In this document: piece by piece, positions 26,595 to 33,767 of the stretch
How the letters are laid out: every line of letters starts with the position of its first letter
Numbering within the stretch: position 1 is the first letter of the stretch
Origin: Streptomyces sp. NBC_00271
GTDB lineage: Bacteria; Actinomycetota; Actinomycetes; Streptomycetales; Streptomycetaceae
Reading direction: 5' to 3'
Assembly (NCBI RefSeq): GCF_036178845.1
Contig: NZ_CP108070.1
Coordinates: 9,734,001-9,798,000, forward strand
DNA length: 64,000 nucleotides
Notes under the pieces: generated by a model
Seen by the model: the letters and a program-made list of their open reading frames with translations, nothing else
What the model was told of the DNA's origin: nothing
The model's database searches: none
Position numbers and translations under genes: made by a program

Positions 26595-27991
26595 CCGACC
26601 CTGCGGAGAAGGGGGAGTTCGACCTCGGCGCGCTCCTCGCCGAGCGCGGAGCCGAGCGCTACGAGCTGCACACCAAGTACCTCAACCACCAGCTCCCGCG
26701 CATGCTGCACACCATCGGCTTCGACAAGGTGTACGAGAGGGCCGAGGGGGCGCACTTCTGGGACGCGGACGGCAATGACTACCTGGACATGCTCGCCGGG
26801 TTCGGAGTGATGGGTCTTGGCCGCCACCACCCCGTCGTCCGCAAGGCGCTGCACGACGTCCTGGACGCCTCGCTCGCCGACCTCACCCGCTTCGACTGCC
26901 AGCCGCTGCCCGGGCTCCTCGCCGAGAGGCTGCTCGCCCACAGTCCCCACCTGGACCGGGTGTTCTTCGGCAACAGCGGTACGGAGGCGGTGGAGACCGC
27001 GCTCAAGTTCGCTCGGTACGCCACCGGGAGGCCGAGGATCCTCTACTGCTCCCACGCCTTCCACGGGCTGACCACCGGCTCGCTGTCCGTCAACGGCGAG
27101 GACGGCTTCCGCGACGGCTTCGCCCCGCTGCTGCCCGACACCGCCGTTCCGCTCGGTGACCTGGACGCTCTGGCCCGGGAGCTCAAGAAGGGGGATGTCG
27201 CCGGGCTGATCGTCGAGCCCATCCAGGGCAAGGGCGTGCACGAGGCCCCACCCGGATATCTGCGTGCCGCGCAGGAGCTGCTGCACCGGCACAAGGCGCT
27301 GCTCATCGCGGACGAGGTGCAGACGGGCCTCGGGCGGACCGGGGACTTCTACGCCTACCAGCACGAGGAGGGCGTCGAACCGGACCTGGTGTGCGTGGCG
27401 AAGGCGCTGTCCGGCGGCTATGTGCCGGTCGGCGCGACGCTCGGCAAGGACTGGATCTTCAAGAAGGTCTACTCGTCCATGGACCGGGTCCTCGTGCACT
27501 CGGCGAGCTTCGGCTCGAACGCGCAGGCCATGGCGGCGGGCCTCGCCGTGCTCTCCGTGATGGAGAACGAACAGATCGTCGCCAACGCCCGGGCCACGGG
27601 AGAGCAACTCAGGTCCCGGCTCGCGGCGCTCATCGACAAGTACGAGCTGCTGAGCGACGTACGCGGCCGGGGCCTGATGATCGGCATCGAGTTCGGTCGG
27701 CCCAAGTCGCTCAAGCTGCGCAGCCGGTGGACCATGCTGCAGGCCGCGCGCAAGGGCCTGTTCGCGCAGATGGTCGTCGTCCCGCTGCTCCAGCGGCACC
27801 GCATCCTCACCCAGGTCTCCGGCGACCACCTGGAGGTGATCAAGCTGATCCCGCCGCTGATCATCGGCGAACGGGACGTGGACCGGTTCGTGGAGGCCTT
27901 CACCGACGTGATGGACGACGCGCACAGCGGCGGCGGCCTGATGTGGGACTTCGGAAAAACCCTGGTCAAGCAGGCGGTCGCCAACCGCTAG
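26591..27991 (+). CDS. class III aminotransferase of the hopanoid operon (HpnO-like)
   Basis: 466 residues, a PLP fold type I class III enzyme. The cofactor lysine lies in [16 protein letters not shown], the phosphate-binding region is [17 protein letters not shown], and the PLP aspartate is in [15 protein letters not shown]. Hopanoid-cluster aminotransferases of this kind convert ribosylhopane to aminobacteriohopanetriol, and I assign that role by context. General acetylornithine/ornithine aminotransferases are close relatives, so the family is certain and the substrate inferred. It is coupled to dxs by a 4-base overlap and is the last gene of the operon. Confidence 0.88.
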   Translation: MTDPAEKGEFDLGALLAERGAERYELHTKYLNHQLPRMLHTIGFDKVYERAEGAHFWDADGNDYLDMLAGFGVMGLGRHHPVVRKALHDVLDASLADLTRFDCQPLPGLLAERLLAHSPHLDRVFFGNSGTEAVETALKFARYATGRPRILYCSHAFHGLTTGSLSVNGEDGFRDGFAPLLPDTAVPLGDLDALARELKKGDVAGLIVEPIQGKGVHEAPPGYLRAAQELLHRHKALLIADEVQTGLGRTGDFYAYQHEEGVEPDLVCVAKALSGGYVPVGATLGKDWIFKKVYSSMDRVLVHSASFGSNAQAMAAGLAVLSVMENEQIVANARATGEQLRSRLAALIDKYELLSDVRGRGLMIGIEFGRPKSLKLRSRWTMLQAARKGLFAQMVVVPLLQRHRILTQVSGDHLEVIKLIPPLIIGERDVDRFVEAFTDVMDDAHSGGGLMWDFGKTLVKQAVANR

Positions 27992-28045
27992 CCCTGCGGC
28001 ACGAAGAGGCGGGGCGGGCTCGAAGCAGGGGCCCGTCCGGATCGG

Positions 28046-28070
28046 GGCGGGCTCGAAGTACGGGCCCGCC
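28046..28070 (+). terminator. hairpin after the hopanoid operon, in the second of two direct repeats
   Basis: A 28-base sequence beginning cggggcgggctcgaag occurs at about 28010-28037 and 28043-28070 with a few differences. The second copy folds as ggcgggc/gcccgcc (7-bp stem, 11-base loop). It lies about 55 bases after the aminotransferase stop and is a plausible weak terminator. Confidence 0.5.
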
Positions 28071-28089
28071 TCGACGAGGGCCGGCGGTT

Positions 28090-28124
28090 TTGCCTCTGGG
28101 GCAACAAATTTGCCCGAGAGGCAA
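28090..28124 (+). promoter_or_regulatory. twin operator TTGCC-N5-GGCAA, two copies
   Basis: Two 15-bp palindromes of the same form, TTGCC-N5-GGCAA, lie at 28090-28104 and 28110-28124. Their centres are 20 bp apart, about two helix turns. The outer arms also pair (ttgcctct with agaggcaa). They end 20 bases before the start of the XRE-cupin gene, the right place for autoregulation by its product. Confidence 0.7.
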
Positions 28125-28144
28125 GGGTGCGGCTCAATGGAGTC

Positions 28145-28798
28145 ATGAGCCCTGTCGAGTCGGGGGCGGCCGCCACACCGCCCGAGTCCGCAGCAGCCGA
28201 GGCGCTGCCCGCCGTCGCACCGCAACTGCGTGCGCTGCGCCGCCGGGCCTCGCTGACCCTGGAGGCCGCGGCCCGCGCCGCCGGCCTTTCGGCTGCCCAC
28301 CTCTCCCGACTGGAGACGGGACAGCGCCAGCCCTCGCTGCCGATGCTCCTCGCACTCGCTCGTATCTACGGTACGACGGTCTCGGAGCTGCTGGGCGAGA
28401 CGGTCGCCGAACGGGACGCGATCGTCCGGGCCGCCGACATGGAGCCGACGAAGGCGGGCGGCTGGACCTACTGGCAGGCCGGTGCCCCGGGCCGCGGAAT
28501 GCAGGCCCTGCGGGTGCACGTCCCCTACGGCTCGCAGGGCGACGTCGTGCGCGTCCACCCCGGCGAGGAGTGGCTCTACGTCCTCCAGGGGCGGCTGCGG
28601 CTGCGCCTCGGGGACACCGCCCAGGTGCTCGCGCCCGGGGACAGCGCGCACTTCGACTCGCTGACCCCGCACCGCATCGCGGCCGCCGATCAGTCGGGGG
28701 CCGAACTCCTCTTCGTACACACCCTGCTGCAGAGCCCCACCGCCGCGCTGTGCCTCGGCCCGGCGGCAGGGCACCCGACCATGGGAGAGCTGTCATGA
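28145..28798 (+). CDS. XRE-family regulator with C-terminal cupin sensor domain
   Basis: 217 residues from the ATG at 28145 (GGAG upstream). Residues about 30-85 form a Cro/C1-type helix-turn-helix (LTLEAAARAAGLSAAHLSRLETGQRQPSLPMLLALA). Residues about 120-205 form a cupin (VVRVHPGEEWLYVLQGRLRLRLGDTAQVLAPGDSAHFDSLTPHRI) with the His/Glu-type ligand positions partly kept. These regulators bind a small molecule in the cupin and often control themselves and the next gene. The twin operators directly upstream support autoregulation. The gene overlaps the downstream DUF6126 gene by ATGA. Confidence 0.85.
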   Translation: MSPVESGAAATPPESAAAEALPAVAPQLRALRRRASLTLEAAARAAGLSAAHLSRLETGQRQPSLPMLLALARIYGTTVSELLGETVAERDAIVRAADMEPTKAGGWTYWQAGAPGRGMQALRVHVPYGSQGDVVRVHPGEEWLYVLQGRLRLRLGDTAQVLAPGDSAHFDSLTPHRIAAADQSGAELLFVHTLLQSPTAALCLGPAAGHPTMGELS

Positions 28799-28974
28799 CG
28801 GAATCCACACAACCCTCGGAGCCCACCGAATCAGCCGACCCCGCCACGCGGCGGCGCATGGTCGAGAAGTTCCCCCGCGCCCTGTGGGTGCGGCTCTTCA
28901 TCTACATCGCCGTCGGCCATCTCTTCGCGGCCTTCATCTATCTGCTGTTCGAGCTGGGCGGGCAGAACCAGTAG
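28795..28974 (+). CDS. small single-pass membrane protein (DUF6126-type)
   Basis: 59 residues: an acidic, soluble N-terminus (TESTQPSEPTESADPATRR), a basic stretch, then one hydrophobic helix (RLFIYIAVGHLFAAFIYLLFEL) and a four-residue tail. It starts within the stop codon of the XRE-cupin gene, so the pair is coupled. This layout (cupin regulator followed by a tiny membrane protein) recurs in Streptomyces and corresponds, from memory, to DUF6126. The function is unknown; the membrane protein may be the regulated output of, or a sensor for, the cupin regulator. Confidence 0.75.
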   Translation: MTESTQPSEPTESADPATRRRMVEKFPRALWVRLFIYIAVGHLFAAFIYLLFELGGQNQ

Positions 28975-29011
28975 CCCAGGGTTCGGGCCCCAGGCTTCGG
29001 ACCGCCGCGTT

Positions 29012-29887
29012 TCAGTCCAGCAGGCGCTCGCGCAGCCGCTCCCGCTGCTCGGGCGTGACCCCCAGCCCCCGCTCCAGGTAGGCGTCGATGCCGCCCCAGG
29101 TCTCCTCGATCGTCTCGAAGGCCGCGGTCAGATACTCGGCGCGGGCGTCGAACAGGGGACTGAGCAGCTCCATGACCTCGGGGGAGCGGGCCGTTTCCGA
29201 GGAGCCGTTGCGGCGCACCTTGTAGCGGCGGTGCGTCGCGTTCGACTCCAGGTAGTCGGCCACGATCGCGTCGCGCTCGACGTCGAGGGCGAGGAGCGTC
29301 ACGGCTATGGAGAGGCCCGCGCGGTCCTTGCCCGCCGCGCAGTGCATCAGCGCGGGCACGCTGTCCTCGGCCAGGGCGTGCAGCACGTGCGCGTGCTCGG
29401 CCGTGCGCTCCTTGACGATCGTGCGGTAGGAACCGATCATCCGGTTCGCCCCCTTGCCGTCGCCGAGGTGCCCGCGCAGCTCTTCGATGTCGCCGTCGCG
29501 GACCATCTTCCAGAACTCGCTGCCGTCGGCAGGGTCGGTGAGCGGAAGGTTCACGTTCCGTACACCCGGCAGCTCGACGTCCGGACCCTCCAGCTTCTGG
29601 TCCGCGGCATTGCGGAAGTCGAAGATCGTGTGCAGCCCGAGGGAGGAGAGGAACGCGGCGTCCTCCTCCGTGGCGTGCGCGAGATGACCGCTGCGGAACA
29701 GCCGTCCGTAGCGCACCCGGCGGCCGTCCACGGTGGGCAGGCCGCCCACGTCTCGGAAGTTGCGCACTCCGGCCAGCTCCGGCTCGGTCGACGGGACCTG
29801 CTGCGTCACGGGGGCTCCTCCCATTGGACCGCCGGCGCTGCTCGGCGACGCTCGCCGACGGGAATCGCGCCTTCGACGATACGACAT
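29012..29887 (-). CDS. tyrosine-protein phosphatase (PF13350-like)
   Basis: 291 residues from the ATG at 29887 (GAGGAA upstream). The phosphatase loop is HCAAGKDRAG with the nucleophilic cysteine and arginine, preceded by the family opening GVRNFRDVGGLPTVDGRRVRYGRLFRSG. The first 35 residues are arginine/serine-rich and poorly conserved, and the true start could be the ATG at 29824. It is predicted to be cytosolic. Relatives act on phosphotyrosine or phosphoinositides; the substrate here is unknown. The gene is divergent from the alpha-galactosidase with about 100 bases between them. Confidence 0.88.
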   Translation of the reverse strand: MSYRRRRDSRRRASPSSAGGPMGGAPVTQQVPSTEPELAGVRNFRDVGGLPTVDGRRVRYGRLFRSGHLAHATEEDAAFLSSLGLHTIFDFRNAADQKLEGPDVELPGVRNVNLPLTDPADGSEFWKMVRDGDIEELRGHLGDGKGANRMIGSYRTIVKERTAEHAHVLHALAEDSVPALMHCAAGKDRAGLSIAVTLLALDVERDAIVADYLESNATHRRYKVRRNGSSETARSPEVMELLSPLFDARAEYLTAAFETIEETWGGIDAYLERGLGVTPEQRERLRERLLD

Positions 29888-29991
29888 GGGTTCCTCAGGC
29901 AATGAAGTTGTCCACAGCCGTTGCCTCCCGGGTGAGACGCCGTTGATGATGTTGGTGATTGAGTGCGGATGTTCGAATCTGTGAGGGTTTG

Positions 29992-32061
29992 ATGATCGAA
30001 ATCGGCGAAGATGGTCGTACGTGGCTTCTTTCGGGCCCCACGAGCAGCTACGCACTGCGGCTGACCGACCTCGACGAACTGCTCCATCTCCACTGGGGGC
30101 CACGGATCACCCTCGCCGACGCCGAGTCGCTGGCCGCCCTGCCCGGCCCGCCGTACCGGCCCTTCGAGTCCCGGCTCGACGGGCGCGAGGAGTATCCCGT
30201 CGAGGGCGGCCCCCGCTTCGTACGTCCGGCGCTGTCCGTACGGACGCAGGAGCGGCGCGGCACCGAATGGCGTTTCGAGTCGTACGAGGCCGACAGTGAC
30301 GAACTGCGGCTGCGCTTCGCGGACGGCGGGCTCGGCGTCACCCTGCACTACCGGATGCGCGGCGACGTCGTCGAGCGCTGGGTGACCCTGGCCAACGAAG
30401 GACCTTCCCTGGAGCTGCTGCGCGCGGACTCCGCGACCTGGACGCTGCCCGAGCGCGACGGTTGGCGCCTCTCCCAGCTGCACGGGCGGTGGGCGGCCGA
30501 GTCCCGGCTCGCCCGCTCCCCCCTCACCTACGGTGAGAAGGTCATCGGCAGCCGTCGCGGGCACACCGGGCACCAGCACCTGCCGTGGGTCGCGCTGGAC
30601 AGCGGGGCGAGCGAGGAGAGCGGCGAGGTCTACGGGTGCGCGCTGGGCTGGTCGGGCTCGTGGCGGATCTGCGTGGCCCAACTCCCCGACGCGCGCGTGC
30701 AGATCTCCGGCGGCGCGGGATACGACGACTCCGGACTGTTGCGTCTGGAGCCGGGGGAGTCGTTCACCACCCCCGTCTTCGCGGGGCTGTGGAGCGACGG
30801 CGGCTTCGGCGCGGCGAGCCGGACGTGGCACACCTACCAGCGGGCGTACGTGATCCCGGACGCGGACCAGGACCGGCCGGTGCTCTTCAACTCCTGGGAG
30901 GCCACCCACTTCGACATCTCCGAGGAGCGGCAGCGGGAGCTGGCCCGGCGGGCCGCGGAGATGGGCGTCGAGCTGTTCGTCGTCGACGACGGCTGGTTCG
31001 GGGCGCGGACGAGCGACCGCGCCGGGCTCGGCGACTGGACCCCCAACCCGGAGCGCTTCCCGCAGGGACTGAAGCCGCTCGCCGACGACGTGCACGCGCT
31101 CGGCATGCAGTTCGGGATCTGGGTCGAGCCGGAGATGGTCAATCCGGACAGTGAGCTGTACCGCGCGCACCCCGACTGGGTGCAGTTCCAGCCGGGGCGG
31201 ACCAGGACGGAGTTCCGCAACCAGCTCGTACTCAATCTCGCCCGCCCGGATGTCCAGGAGTACCTGTGGGAGCAGCTCGACGGTCTGCTCTCGAGCGCCC
31301 CGATCGACTATGTGAAGTGGGACTTCAACCGCTGCTTCACGGACGCCGGTTGGCCCGGTGAGCCGTACCCGCAGAAGCTGTGGGTCGAGCACGTGGAGGC
31401 CCTGTACGGGCTCCTGGACCGGCTGCGGGCCGAGCATCCCGGGGTAGCCTTCGAGTCCTGCTCGGGCGGTGGCGGCCGGATCGACCTCGGCGTCATGGCA
31501 CGCACGGACCAGGTGTGGACCTCCGACAACACCGACCCGCTCGACCGGCTCGCCATCCAGCACGGCTTCAGCCAGATCCACCCGGCCCGGATCATGGCCG
31601 CCTGGGTCACGGACAGTCCGAACGCGCAGCTCAACGGTCGGATCAGCTCGCTGCGCTTCCGGTTCGTGAGCGCCATGGCCGGGGTGCTGGGGGTCGGCGG
31701 TGACCTGGCCGACTGGAGCGAGGCGGAGCTCGTCGAGGCGCGGGAGTGGGTGGACCTCTACAAGGAGATCCGGCCGGTCGTGCAGCGCGGCGACCTCTAC
31801 CGGCTGCGGCCTCCGGAGGGCGGGCTGAGCGCCGTGCAGTACGTCCGCGGCGACGAGACCGTCGTCCTCGCCCTGCTCCAGGCGCAGCATCACGGCGAGC
31901 CGGTCGCCCCGCTCCGGTTGCGTGGGCTCGATCCGAGCGCCGCGTACGAATGCCGCGAAACGGGTGAAGTGCACCGAGGTGCGGTGCTGTTGCATCACGG
32001 GTTGCGGACGGGGCTGCGCGGGGACTTCGATGCGGCAGTTATCCGACTGCGTCGCATGTGA
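29992..32061 (+). CDS. alpha-galactosidase, glycoside hydrolase family 36
   Basis: 689 residues from the ATG at 29992 (GAGGG upstream). The N-terminal beta-sandwich is followed by a (beta/alpha)8 barrel. The barrel has the marker FVVDDGWFG, the nucleophile aspartate in YVKWDFNR, the substrate-binding ESCSGGGGRIDLG and the acid/base aspartate in TSDNTD. A short C-terminal beta domain ends the protein. There is no signal peptide, so it acts inside the cell on imported alpha-galactosides such as melibiose or raffinose. No sugar transporter lies next to it. Neighbours downstream are also carbohydrate-directed, but on other strands or operons. Confidence 0.93.
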   Translation: MIEIGEDGRTWLLSGPTSSYALRLTDLDELLHLHWGPRITLADAESLAALPGPPYRPFESRLDGREEYPVEGGPRFVRPALSVRTQERRGTEWRFESYEADSDELRLRFADGGLGVTLHYRMRGDVVERWVTLANEGPSLELLRADSATWTLPERDGWRLSQLHGRWAAESRLARSPLTYGEKVIGSRRGHTGHQHLPWVALDSGASEESGEVYGCALGWSGSWRICVAQLPDARVQISGGAGYDDSGLLRLEPGESFTTPVFAGLWSDGGFGAASRTWHTYQRAYVIPDADQDRPVLFNSWEATHFDISEERQRELARRAAEMGVELFVVDDGWFGARTSDRAGLGDWTPNPERFPQGLKPLADDVHALGMQFGIWVEPEMVNPDSELYRAHPDWVQFQPGRTRTEFRNQLVLNLARPDVQEYLWEQLDGLLSSAPIDYVKWDFNRCFTDAGWPGEPYPQKLWVEHVEALYGLLDRLRAEHPGVAFESCSGGGGRIDLGVMARTDQVWTSDNTDPLDRLAIQHGFSQIHPARIMAAWVTDSPNAQLNGRISSLRFRFVSAMAGVLGVGGDLADWSEAELVEAREWVDLYKEIRPVVQRGDLYRLRPPEGGLSAVQYVRGDETVVLALLQAQHHGEPVAPLRLRGLDPSAAYECRETGEVHRGAVLLHHGLRTGLRGDFDAAVIRLRRM

Positions 32062-32329
32062 GCGTTCTGTCCCTATTGATGCCTTAATTCCAACTGGCCC
32101 TGGAATAAAAGACCGTGGTGTGACGTGCGTGAGCAGCGTCATATTCGTGACGATGCGTTGCCGGCCCGCTTTCTCGATCCGCCCGAATTTCCGGGCGGAT
32201 TGAGGGGCGGGGGAGATCATTGTCCACGGAGGGTGACCGGAATTCCGGCATGGATCAAGAATGGCACGCGCACAGAAAAGCGACATGGTTGGCGATGCGC
32301 CCCCATGTCGCTTACGTTCGCCCTCAATC
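32062..32329 (+). other. intergenic region: promoter side of the riboswitch-controlled hydrolase
   Basis: Relatively AT-rich for this genome (for example cttaattccaactgg, ggaataaaagaccg). It presumably holds the promoter of the LysM-M23 gene. I recognise no specific -10/-35 pair and no gene. Confidence 0.4.
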
Positions 32330-32516
32330 CGGACGGACGCCCAATCCTGCCGCCGCCCGGTATCCGCACACCCACCGGTAACCGGCAGGAGCGGGGGACC
32401 CACAGGTACCACGCCTGTTCCGGTCTCCGGAACGGCTAGGGGTATAGCCGCGCAGCCGCGTGGCCGGGCATCTCCAGCCCGCACCCGACAGCTCACCTCG
32501 CAGGCGCCGGAGAGGA
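32330..32516 (+). ncRNA. c-di-AMP riboswitch (ydaO/yuaA-type leader)
   Basis: The leader contains the hallmark blocks of the ydaO aptamer as I remember them: acgcccaatcctgccg near 32337-32352, gcaggagcgggggacccaca at 32385-32404, and the 3' block gacagctcacctcgcaggcg at about 32487-32506. The last of these is followed by the ribosome site gagagga. It lies directly upstream of a LysM-M23 cell-wall hydrolase; c-di-AMP riboswitches commonly precede Rpf and other muralytic enzymes in Streptomyces. High c-di-AMP is known to lower expression through this class. Exact ends are approximate. An Infernal search with RF00379 would confirm it. Confidence 0.85.
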
Positions 32517-32523
32517 ATTCTTC

Positions 32524-33525
32524 ATGCCCGCGAAGGGTAAGCACCGCCGACCCAAGTCCCAGCGTTTCTCCCGCTCGATCGCCGTGGCCGGAACCGGTGG
32601 CGCCGCCCTCGCGCTGCCGCTGATGGGGGCCGCCGGTGCCCATGCCGTGACGCCGACGGCCGCGGTTTCGTCCACTGCGGAAAAGACCGCGACGATTTCC
32701 GGCGCGACGGTTTCCGAAAAGACCGCGACGGTTTCCGAAAGGACCGCGACGGTTTCGGAAGAGACCGCGTCGACCTCCACGGCCTCGACGAAGACCTATT
32801 CGGTGAAGGCCGGCGACTGGCTCTCCAAGATCGCCGAGCGGCAGCACCTCCGCGGCGGCTGGCAGAAGCTCTACTCCGACAACCGTCAGGTCATCGGCAG
32901 CGACCCCTCGATGATCCACCCCGGCCTGAAGCTCACGATCGGCGTGAGGGCCGCGTCGACCGACGACACCAAGCCGTCGACCAAGCCGTCCACGCAGTCG
33001 TCCGCCAAGACGTCCACGCGATCGTCGGCGCAGTCGGCCGCCGGATCGTCCGGCGCGGCGGACGCGCCCAAGACCCAGGCCGCCACCACCCGGGCCACCG
33101 GCACCGCCACCCACACCGGTTACACCCTGCCGGTCGGGGGCGCCACCATCGGCACCGGCTACAAGGTCGCCGGCAGCATGTGGTCCAGCGGCTACCACAC
33201 CGGCGTGGACTTCGTGGTCCCGACCGGCACCACCATCAAGGCCATTGCCGCCGGTACCGTCGTATCGGCCGGCTGGGGCGGCGCGTACGGCAACCAGGTC
33301 GTCATCCAGCACGCCGACGGCCGGTACTCGCAGTACGCTCACCTGTCCGCCCTGTCCGTCTCGGCGGGCCAGACCATGACCAATGGCCAGCAGATCGGCC
33401 TCTCCGGCGCGACCGGCAACGTCACCGGTCCGCACCTGCACTTCGAGATCCGCACCACCCCGAACTACGGCTCGGACATGGACCCGGTCGCGTACCTTCG
33501 CTCGCACGGTGTCGCCGTCGGCTGA
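32524..33525 (+). CDS. secreted LysM and M23-family peptidoglycan hydrolase
   Basis: 333 residues. The N-terminus is basic (KGKHRRPKSQRFSRS) followed by a hydrophobic signal (AALALPLMGAAGAHA). Residues about 88-140 form a LysM domain (TKTYSVKAGDWLSKIAE...IHPGLKLTIG). A Ser/Thr/Lys-rich linker leads to the M23 LytM domain at about 200-330, with zinc ligands in YHTGVDF and PHLHFEI. It should bind and cut peptidoglycan peptide bridges outside the cell. A short tandem repeat (TATVSE) lies between signal and LysM. Control by the upstream c-di-AMP riboswitch fits growth-linked wall remodelling. Confidence 0.92.
   Translation: MPAKGKHRRPKSQRFSRSIAVAGTGGAALALPLMGAAGAHAVTPTAAVSSTAEKTATISGATVSEKTATVSERTATVSEETASTSTASTKTYSVKAGDWLSKIAERQHLRGGWQKLYSDNRQVIGSDPSMIHPGLKLTIGVRAASTDDTKPSTKPSTQSSAKTSTRSSAQSAAGSSGAADAPKTQAATTRATGTATHTGYTLPVGGATIGTGYKVAGSMWSSGYHTGVDFVVPTGTTIKAIAAGTVVSAGWGGAYGNQVVIQHADGRYSQYAHLSALSVSAGQTMTNGQQIGLSGATGNVTGPHLHFEIRTTPNYGSDMDPVAYLRSHGVAVG
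32680..32769 (+). repeat. in-frame 21-bp tandem repeat coding EKTATVS-like units
   Basis: About four imperfect copies of gaaaagaccgcgacggtttc (one shortened) encode TATISGATVSEKTATVSERT-like sequence between the signal peptide and the LysM domain. Because the period is a multiple of three, copy number can change without frameshift. It probably acts as a flexible spacer. Confidence 0.75.
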
Positions 33526-33550
33526 CGTCCGCCGCGCCTCTCACATCTTC

Positions 33551-33586
33551 GAGGGCCGGACCCCGCGATCGCGGGGTCCGGCCCTC
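33551..33586 (+). terminator. strong palindromic terminator after the LysM-M23 gene
   Basis: A perfect 36-bp palindrome, each arm 18 bases (gagggccggaccccgcga at 33551-33568), followed by ggcttttc. It lies 26 bases past the stop codon. Confidence 0.88.
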
Positions 33587-33699
33587 GGCTTTTCTCCACG
33601 CGTCCCGGCGTGGTCCTTTCATGATCGGCACATTGCGGTCTTGTGGCACCGGCGAACGAGGTCTCGACACGGTGCGAGAGTGGCTCCACAGTGATCTCC

Positions 33700-33711
33700 G
33701 TAAGCGCTTTC
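33700..33711 (+). promoter_or_regulatory. LacI-type operator candidate before the rhamnogalacturonan lyase
   Basis: gtaagcgctttc at 33700-33711 is a near-palindrome with the CG-centred core AAGCGCTT typical of LacI-family sugar regulators. It lies 57 bases before the lyase start. No LacI gene is in the window. Confidence 0.55.
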
Positions 33712-33767
33712 TATGTCTTCGGCGGCGGCACCGCGGCCGTCGTCGCCACCGCAAGGAGCACGCCATC

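Noticed and set aside
24849..28774. Long minus-strand frames opposite dxs and the aminotransferase
   Set aside because: The plus-strand genes are certain, and the opposite frames are low-complexity Arg/Val/Asp sequence.
29806..33507. A 1233-codon minus-strand open frame
   Set aside because: It lies antisense to the alpha-galactosidase, riboswitch and LysM-M23 gene, and its translation has no recognisable domain. It is a by-product of high GC.
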